Shown here in pieces: positions 32,616 to 37,660 of a stretch of DNA of 37,660 nt. The stretch is from the NCBI GenBank assembly GCA_937885075.1, contig CAKZYZ010000305.1, forward strand, positions 1-37,660, written 5' to 3'. Positions within the stretch are counted from its first letter, which is position 1; each line of letters starts with the position of its first letter. The notes under the pieces are model-generated. The model searched no databases and had not been told where the DNA came from. It saw nothing but the letters and a program-made list of their open reading frames with translations. This stretch comes from an uncultured bacterium (GTDB lineage: Bacteria > Auribacterota > Erginobacteria > Erginobacterales > Erginobacteraceae). Made by a program: the position numbers and the translations under genes.

Positions 32616-33449
32616 TTATTCTACATTCCTGGCTTGTTCCCGGAGACTCTCCAGTTCCGATTTCATCAGTATAACCTGACGGGAGATCAGACTGTCTGAC
32701 GCTTTATCCCCCAGAGTCGTAACTTCCCGGAGCATCTCCTGACAGAGAAACTCCAGTGATTTTCCGGAAGGATCGTCGGAATCGAGAAACTCCTTGAACT
32801 GTATTATGTGGCTATCCAGCCGGGAGGTCTCTTCCTTTACATTCACCACGCCCGATTTCTCCCCGCCGGATTTCCCGGATGGTCTCCCTTTTTTCTTTTC
32901 CTCTATCTCCTTCTCTTTCTTCTTCAGCCGTGCCCGTACCCTGATCAAAGATCCGTTGAGAGCGCGAAGGTGCTTTGATAAATCGGCTCTCATCCGGCCC
33001 CCTTCTTTCTCCCGCATGGATATAAGCTCGTCCAATGCCTCATTCAGGCTGGCTACAACCTGTCTCTTAAACCCCGTGACCGACGGCGTAATCGCTGATG
33101 TCTCCAGCACGCCGGGGAGGTTGATCAGAACCTCCGGTCCTATCGATGAGTCGGATTTAATAACCTTCTGAAGCCGGTTGAGGGAATTCCAATATTTTTT
33201 AGCCAGAGCTTCATTTATGATCACCCGATAACGTTCTCCGGTTTGCTTAAAAGCGATATAAACATTAACCCTTCCCCGGGAGAGACGATTCGATATTTTT
33301 TTAACGATATAACTCTCCAGACTCTGATACCGGGACGGGAGTTTAACTTTAATATCAAGAAAACGATGATTATACGATTGCAGTTCCGTCTTCACCGTAA
33401 AATCATTCGACTCTGAATCCCCACTGCCATATCCCGTCATACTGATCAT
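32616..33449 (-). CDS. yicC: YicC/YloC-family endoribonuclease
   Basis: The 277-residue protein has the YicC pattern at both ends: MISMTGYGSG...F.VKTELQSYNHRFLDIKVKLPSRYQSLE and, at the C-terminus, LEFLCQEMLREVTTLGDKAS followed by MKSELESLREQARNVE. YicC proteins are RNA endonucleases; the N-terminal domain and the C-terminal DUF1732 domain enclose the RNA. A Lys/Glu-rich insertion (KKKEKEIEEKKKGRPSGKSG) near residue 190 is longer than I expect for the family. The gene is followed by gmk, the usual neighbour. AGGAAGAG lies upstream of the ATG. Confidence 0.92.
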   Translation of the reverse strand: MISMTGYGSGDSESNDFTVKTELQSYNHRFLDIKVKLPSRYQSLESYIVKKISNRLSRGRVNVYIAFKQTGERYRVIINEALAKKYWNSLNRLQKVIKSDSSIGPEVLINLPGVLETSAITPSVTGFKRQVVASLNEALDELISMREKEGGRMRADLSKHLRALNGSLIRVRARLKKKEKEIEEKKKGRPSGKSGGEKSGVVNVKEETSRLDSHIIQFKEFLDSDDPSGKSLEFLCQEMLREVTTLGDKASDSLISRQVILMKSELESLREQARNVE

Positions 33450-33586
33450 AATTTAACTCTTCCTCTAAAATTTATATTTTCAACTGCAAAAATTGCCTGA
33501 AATACCGGTTCCATACTTGCAAACCCTTATTTTTTCGCCCCCCCCCGCTCTACCCCGAATCTTTAATCGTGGAGAGAGAAAATAAG

Positions 33587-33640
33587 ATGGTGAAGGTATC
33601 AAAAGAACAGGTGATTGTCTATGGTATTAATCTAAACTGA
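33587..33640 (+). other. Possible 17-codon small ORF before a hairpin
   Basis: GGAGAGAGAAAATAAG precedes an ATG reading MVKVSKEQVIVYGINLN and a TGA, 4 nt before a strong hairpin. The spacing and codons are plausible for a small peptide, but there is no promoter or family support, and the length is near chance. Confidence 0.25.
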
Positions 33641-33669
33641 AAAAGCGGCTCCTTTCGGAGCCGCCTTTC
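33641..33669. terminator. Hairpin terminator
   Basis: GCGGCTCC-TTTC-GGAGCCGC is a perfect 8-bp stem. On the minus strand it is followed by TTTTT, fitting an intrinsic terminator for transcripts arriving from rluD or the gene fragment at 33732. On the plus strand it is followed only by CTTTCC. Confidence 0.75.
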
Positions 33670-33731
33670 CCCCATTCTCAATTTTTACCCCGAGGTGCCG
33701 CAGGAACTTTTCGGGGCCCTATTCCCCAACC

Positions 33732-34001
33732 TTATCTGGTCACCGGGATATCGCCGGTGGTGCCGAAGTAGACCCGGGTTATCCCCCTCACCGCCCAGAG
33801 GCCGGAAGAGGGTCGGAAGATGCCGATATCGTCAAGCAAGCTCCCGATTAAGTGCCCTGTTACCGGTCTATCCTCAGTTTGGCCGAAATAAGACCGGCTC
33901 CAACCCCGGATCGCCCACAAGCCCGTGGCGGGGCGGAAGATCGCGATCTCGTCCCGGAAGTGAAAGGCGGTCTTCCCGGAAGTAAAACAAACAAGGGTCA
34001 A
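33732..34001 (-). pseudogene. Fragment of a propeller-protein C-terminal repeat domain
   Basis: Residues from about 17 on read EIAIFRPATGLWAIRGWSRS, then a second unit [20 protein letters not shown], then YFGTTGDIPVTR and the stop. This matches the last 40-residue repeats and the very C-terminus of the 927-residue secreted protein (..[12 protein letters not shown]). Only about two repeats remain, one irregular, and the 5' end runs into a 23-bp tandem repeat. It has no signal peptide. It is best explained as the remnant of a paralogous gene, or a displaced gene end. Confidence 0.75.
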
Positions 34002-34052
34002 ACCCTAAAACAAACAAGGGTCAAACCCTAAAACAAACAAGGGTCAAACCCT
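33984..34052. repeat. 23-bp tandem repeat, three identical copies plus a diverged one
   Basis: Units start at 33984, 34007 and 34030; each contains the hairpin AGGGT-CAA-ACCCT. A fourth, diverged unit ends near 34110. The array lies at the truncated 5' end of the propeller-repeat fragment. Confidence 0.9.
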
Positions 34053-34117
34053 AAGTTCTAAGTTTGGTAGCAAACAAAAACAAACAAGAAACAAGCAAGG
34101 GTCAAACCCTAAGTTCT

Positions 34118-34398
34118 AGTAAACCCCGTCCTCTCGTAGCGGCTGCCTTTAGGCTGCCACACAATGGCGACCTGAAGAGGCTGTCCGATAAATCAGACTT
34201 AAAGTCATTGCGAGCCAAAGGGCAAAGCAATCTATTTTATCTCTTATAATTGTTTCGTATCCAAAAAGATGAGATTGCTTCGTCGCTGCGCTCATCGCAA
34301 TCTGAATGACAACAAGATTTGCCAAAATAAGTTTTATCGGACAGCCTCTGAAGGTCGCCTCCACGAGTACCGGGCAACGGGGTTCACTGAAGCCTTAC
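34118..34398. mobile_element. IS66-like MITE, copy P4, interrupted by another MITE
   Basis: The left part (AGTAAACCCCGTCCTCTCGT..GGCGACC) and right part (GGTCGCCTCCACGAG..GTTCACTGAAGCCTTAC) together reconstitute the P1/P3 palindrome. Between them is the 172-bp insertion at 34177-34348. The outermost left bases (GTAAGCTTTC) are missing, so no target duplication was found for P4 itself. Confidence 0.8.
34177..34348. mobile_element. 172-bp MITE nested in P4
   Basis: Perfect 16-bp terminal inverted repeats GAGGCTGTCCGATAAA bound the element, and TGAA is duplicated on both sides (34173-34176, 34349-34352). Removing the insert and one TGAA restores the GCGACCTGAAGGTCGC palindrome of intact copies. 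Inside lies a further inverted repeat, GTCATTGCGAGCC..AAGCAATCT with GAGATTGCTTCGTC..GCAATCTGAATGAC, a motif recurrent in other bacterial genomes. The ends recall IS5/IS1182-type termini, but the parent family is not certain. Confidence 0.85.
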
Positions 34399-34476
34399 TA
34401 GTATATGGAGGCATATCACTGATAAACTACTCAGAACTCCGGGTTACTCGTAAATGCTATTCTCTGCCGCGTGTGG

Positions 34477-35424
34477 CTATTTATTAAGACTCTTGTGATT
34501 AAACGTCAGTTTATCCAGCAGATCTTTCATATCGGCAGGGATGGGAGCAATGAAATCCATCGGCTCTCCGCTGACAGGGTGAGCAATCCGGAGACGATGA
34601 GCGTGCAGCATCTGCCGGTAAATGTTCAGACGGCGACTCTCCTCCGCCCCCCGGGAACCATACTCTCTGTCGCCCAGAACCGGATAACCGAATCGGGATA
34701 GATGGACCCGGATCTGATGGGTCCGGCCGGTCTTGATTACCAGCCGGAGGTAGGCGCAATTAGTGAATCTCTCAATCACCTCGTACTCCGTATGGGCTTT
34801 GCGCCCATCGGTATATTTTACGGCCATTTTGATTCTATTCCGATCGGAGCGGCCGATGGGATATGTCAGCCTTCCGAAGTTAAGAGGTGGTACCCCCCAT
34901 ACAACGGCAAGATACTCTTTTCCCACCGTACGATCCTTGAATTGGCTGACCAGTCGGTCGTGGGACCGATTATCTTTAGCGGCTATCATCACCCCGGTAG
35001 TATCCCGATCCAACCGGTGGACAATCCCCGGGCGGAGGACTCCGCCGCCGTCGGATAGTTGATCACAGTGATGGAGCAGAGCATTGACCAGTGTCCCCCC
35101 CTGCCCCGCCCGAACCGGATGAACCGTCAGCGCCGGAGGTTTGTTGATCACAATAATCGCGTCATCTTCATAGAGAATATCAAGAGGAATAGGCTCAGGG
35201 ATCGGGGATTGGGGAGGCGCCGGAGGAATTAATACCTCAACCCGATCTCCGGAGGAGACCGGATGGTGGGGCTTCAGCCGGTTCCGATTAACCAGGACTC
35301 CTCCCTCCTCAATCAGCGCCTTTAACCGGCTTCGGGAGTGCTCCGGTATCCGGTGAACCAGAAATAGATCCAGGCGGATCCCCGATTCTTCTTCGGAAAC
35401 CCAGAACTCTTTTTTCTCCGACAT
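34477..35424 (-). CDS. rluD: RluD-family 23S rRNA pseudouridine synthase
   Basis: The 315-residue protein has an N-terminal S4 domain (IRLDLFLVHRIPEHSRSRLK...GGVLVNRNR) and an RsuA/RluD catalytic domain with VINKPPALTVHP, the catalytic Asp139 in GIVHRLDRDTTGVMI, and IKTGRTHQIRVHLSRFGYPV. It isomerises uridines in 23S rRNA; the exact site is inferred from family. It lies downstream of lspA, a common pairing, here separated by 309 bp of repeats. Its start is about 8 nt from repeat F2 with no clear ribosome site. Confidence 0.9.
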   Translation of the reverse strand: MSEKKEFWVSEEESGIRLDLFLVHRIPEHSRSRLKALIEEGGVLVNRNRLKPHHPVSSGDRVEVLIPPAPPQSPIPEPIPLDILYEDDAIIVINKPPALTVHPVRAGQGGTLVNALLHHCDQLSDGGGVLRPGIVHRLDRDTTGVMIAAKDNRSHDRLVSQFKDRTVGKEYLAVVWGVPPLNFGRLTYPIGRSDRNRIKMAVKYTDGRKAHTEYEVIERFTNCAYLRLVIKTGRTHQIRVHLSRFGYPVLGDREYGSRGAEESRRLNIYRQMLHAHRLRIAHPVSGEPMDFIAPIPADMKDLLDKLTFNHKSLNK

Positions 35425-35432
35425 TGGAATAT

Positions 35433-35556
35433 AAGAACTTAGCGCCTATGGCGCAACCTCGTAGTGCAGGACTTTAGTCCTGCCCAATGAAGGCAGGACT
35501 GAAGTTCTGCACTACGAGGTTATTGAAATTCCGAAGCAGGAACTTAGCCTTCGCAG
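35433..35556. repeat. Composite hairpin element F, copy 2, at the rluD start
   Basis: It has the same order of parts as copy 1: AAGAACTTAGCGCCTATGGC, a hairpin built on GTAGTGCAGGACTTTAGTCC, then ATTGAAATTCCGAAGCAGGA and CTTAGCCTTCGCAG. Part-by-part order and distance to a start codon match copy 1 at gmk. Confidence 0.8.
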
Positions 35557-35603
35557 GATTTTTGACAAGACGATTTCTGGGCCCCGAAATAAATGTCGGG
35601 GGA

Positions 35604-35746
35604 GACCAGGACAATTTCCCCCTACCTCGGCCCCTTTTTAAAGAACAGTAAACGGTAAGCAGTAAGCGGTAAACATCACCTGGCAACCGACTCCACTGCT
35701 CACCGCTTACCGATTACTGCTTACCTTTCTTTTTCAATCATTCTGC
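35604..35746. repeat. TAAGCAG-type palindromic element, copy C
   Basis: It runs from GACCAGGACAATTTCCCCCT to TTTTTCAATCATTCTGC and aligns by eye with copies A and B. Its right end overlaps the last codons of lspA: the residues QND and the TGA stop (35734-35736) are read from element sequence. Confidence 0.75.
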
Positions 35747-36186
35747 TTTTTCCCGAAAAGGACCACTATGATTAAAAACGTCACCCCGACACAGATCGCG
35801 CTATCGGCGACATTAAAGGCCGGCCAGTGGTAGGAACCGAACTTAAAATCCAGGAAATCCACCACATAGTTGAAACGGAACCGGTCGATCAGGTTCCCGA
35901 CCGCGCCGCCCAGAATCAATCCTCCGGAGATTCGGGCCATCGAACTCCCGGAGAAGAAACTGCGATAGAAGAAGATCAGGGCTGCTATGGTCAGAAGAGA
36001 TAAAACAATAAAAAGATAGTTACGGCCGGGGAAGATACCGAAGGCCGCTCCCCGGTTATAGACCAGAGTAAGGTAGAAGAAATCATCGATCACCTTGATC
36101 TTCCCGGAACTGAGGAGATCGATCGCCCACCATTTGGCAATCTGATCGGCAATGATTATTATTAAAGCTATAGTCCCGGTTAGCAT
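35734..36186 (-). CDS. lspA: Lipoprotein signal peptidase II
   Basis: The 150-residue protein has four TM segments and the family's aspartate pair: GAVGNLIDRF (Asp101) and WPAFNVADSAI (Asp128), plus VYNRGAAFG and NYVVDFLDF. It cleaves prolipoprotein signal peptides after lipid attachment in the inner membrane, which fits the several lipoproteins encoded nearby. It lies downstream of ileS, a classical pairing. The extreme C-terminus and stop codon come from a dispersed repeat, which may have replaced the native tail. Confidence 0.95.
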   Translation of the reverse strand: MLTGTIALIIIIADQIAKWWAIDLLSSGKIKVIDDFFYLTLVYNRGAAFGIFPGRNYLFIVLSLLTIAALIFFYRSFFSGSSMARISGGLILGGAVGNLIDRFRFNYVVDFLDFKFGSYHWPAFNVADSAICVGVTFLIIVVLFGKKQND

Positions 36187-36208
36187 GAGTTTACTAAAAA
36201 GCCTTTTT

Positions 36209-36333
36209 AACCACGAAGAACACGAAGTTCACGAAGGGATTTGAGAGAATCGAAAATAAGAATAATTATTCTTTTTCCTTCGTGATCTTCGTGCACCCCT
36301 CAAGGGGGTATTAAACAGAATCCTTCGTGGTTT
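36209..36333. repeat. ACCACGAAG inverted repeat between ileS and lspA
   Basis: AACCACGAAGAACACGAAGT.. at the left pairs with ..CCTTCGTGATCTTCGTG and CCTTCGTGGTTT at the right, with a CACCCCTCAAGGGGGT interruption. Diverged AC(G)AATT words at 5.6 kb and 32.2 kb look related. Confidence 0.75.
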
Positions 36334-36346
36334 CAATTAGTGTCTC

Positions 36347-37563
36347 TCAAAACGAAATCTGCTCCCGGCAGTGGCCGCAGATAAGCGGGTCTTCCGGCGA
36401 CTCGCCGACTGTTAAGGAATACTTCCAGCAGCGGGAACATTTCTCCCCTTCCGCCCGGTCCACCAGGAGCCTGACCCCTTCTATCTCGGTAATCTGAGCT
36501 GCCGGACTGAAAGCATCATCGCTCACCCGGCGCACTTCCACCCCGGAGACAATCAGCAGTTCCGGAAGTTTTGCCTCATACTCTTTTAACAGGCTTGCCC
36601 ATCCGTCATCGGAAACCTCGATAATTATCGCGGCCTCCAGGGAAGTACCGATCTTTCCTTCGGAACGAAACTTTTCCAGCAGTTTCAGGGCTTCATCCCG
36701 GAGGATGAGTAACCTCTCCCATCTCTCTCTCAGTTTCTCATCCCGCCACTCCGGATGATCAGCCGGCCAGGACGCTAAGTGGACACTCCGCGGCAGATCC
36801 AGCTTCTCTCCCAGATGGCCCCAGACCTCTTCCGCGGTGAAGACTAGGATCGGAGCCAGCAATCTGGTCAGGATCGAAGTGATCTCCAGGAGCGCTGTCT
36901 GGGTGCTTCTCCGTTTCTCCCCGGCCGCGGCCCAGGTATAGAGACGATCTTTCAATACATCCATGTAAAATGACGACATCTGGTTCACGCAGAAAATATA
37001 AATATCCCGATAGACCTTATGAAATTCAAAATTACGGTAGGCGGCCTCTACTCGCTCTTTCAGTCCTTCCACTTCCATCAGCGCCCAGCGATCGATCTCA
37101 TCCATATCCTCATATCTCACCCGGTCGGTCTCCGGATTAAAATCATAGAGGTTGCCCAGGCAATACTTGAAGGTATTTCTGATCTTCCGGTAAGCCTCGG
37201 AAGTCTTCCTGATCAGATCAAATGAGACTCCGATATCTTTCTGGTAATCAACGGAGGCGAACCAGAGCCGGAGGATATCGGCCGGGGATTTTTTCAACGC
37301 CCCATCCACTGAAATATAATTCCCCCGGGACTTTGACATCTTCTCGCCCTTTTCATCGACCACAAAGCCGTGGGTAAGCACGGTCTTGAACGGGGCTTCA
37401 TCCATTGTCGCCGTAGAGAGGAGCAGTGAAAGCTGGAACCAACCGCGATGCTGATCCGATCCTTCCAGATAAAGATCAGCCGGGAAGCGGAGTTCCGGGT
37501 TCTCCATCACCACCGCGCGGTGAGATGAGCCGGATTCAAACCAGACATCGAAGATATCATTCT
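36347..37563 (-). CDS. ileS: Isoleucyl-tRNA synthetase, C-terminal part, cut by contig end
   Basis: The track begins at an internal GTG; the frame is open upstream to 37563 and adds DIFDVWFESGSSHRAV, the conserved segment ahead of LYLEGSDQHRGWFQ. The KMSKS loop is EKMSKSRGN. The anticodon-binding domain follows, and the C-terminus has a zinc site (CSRCWKYS ... CGHC) as in bacterial IleRS of the E. coli type. About 405 residues of an expected 900-plus are present. The missing N-terminal half, including HIGH and the editing domain, lies beyond the contig. It is upstream of lspA. Confidence 0.95.
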
Positions 37564-37660
37564 AGATCGGAAGAGCACACGTCTGAACTCCAGTCACACT
37601 GATATATCTCGTATGCCGTCTTCTGCTTGAAAAAAAAAAAAAAAAAAACACAACCATACC
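37564..37660. other. Illumina TruSeq adapter and poly-A (sequencing artefact)
   Basis: From 37564 the sequence is AGATCGGAAGAGCACACGTC..CAGTCAC, an 8-base index ACTGATAT, then ATCTCGTATGCCGTCTTCTG..CTTG, i.e. a complete TruSeq indexed adapter. Nineteen A (37630-37648) and 12 unrelated bases follow, as expected when a read runs past its adapter. None of this is genomic. Confidence 0.99.

Noticed and set aside
37019-37225. Plus-strand ORF inside ileS
   Set aside because: Antisense shadow of a well-supported synthetase gene.

Overview
The window is a 37.66 kb contig from an uncultivated bacterium, most likely a metagenome assembly. The last 97 bases are not genomic: they are a full Illumina TruSeq index adapter followed by poly-A, so real sequence ends at about 37563. 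Lipoproteins with lipoboxes, LspA, a secreted beta-propeller protein and GDP-deoxyhexose genes suggest a Gram-negative-type cell. The gene style (SBBP propeller with a Thr-Pro linker, four-helix-bundle S23 protein, SPL-like radical SAM protein) recalls candidate phyla such as Omnitrophota or Auribacterota, but this taxonomic guess is weak.

Layout. 0-0.6 kb: a contig-edge DUF4338 (DruA-like) fragment and a 5'-truncated IS30 transposase. 0.8-7.8 kb, minus strand: HEAT-repeat lipoprotein, TPR lipoprotein, GT39-type membrane glycosyltransferase, SPL-like radical SAM protein overlapping a nucleosidase-family gene. 7.9-10.7 kb: a 927-residue secreted protein with a predicted seven-bladed SBBP propeller and six 40-residue C-terminal repeats. 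11.2-15.9 kb, plus strand: trkH, trkA and nadE. 16.1-25.1 kb, minus strand: exported protein, PAS hybrid histidine kinase, S23-type protein, Rmd-like and Gmd enzymes (GDP-mannose to a GDP-6-deoxyhexose), a FecCD permease with its binding protein, tRNA-Leu(UAA) and a sigma-54 response regulator. 25.1-28.8 kb: an apparently AT-rich accessory stretch of small or decayed genes, a YodC-like protein, a NYN/zinc-ribbon protein with a promoter and structured leader, and tRNA-Cys. 28.9-37.6 kb, minus strand: core genes ileS (partial), lspA, rluD, yicC, gmk, rpoZ, coaC and coaB, plus two small genes.

The most striking property is intergenic. Nearly every gap holds inverted repeats from about ten recurring families. 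They include IS66-like MITEs with 8-bp target duplications, one of them interrupted by a second MITE; a 130-165 bp palindromic family in four copies; short hairpins placed on start or stop codons; 46-bp and 23-bp tandem arrays; and word-like arrays such as TAATCGG and TAAGCAG. Repeats supply the stop codons of several genes, lie between trkH and trkA and between coaC and coaB, and even encode the first ~40 codons of the FecCD permease.

Other points of interest are a NadE whose glutaminase domain has no cysteine and carries Ala where the nucleophile belongs, and a leader with a stem-loop and an intrinsic terminator between promoter and start codon of the NYN gene. All gene calls rest on reading translations and motifs; no database search was run.
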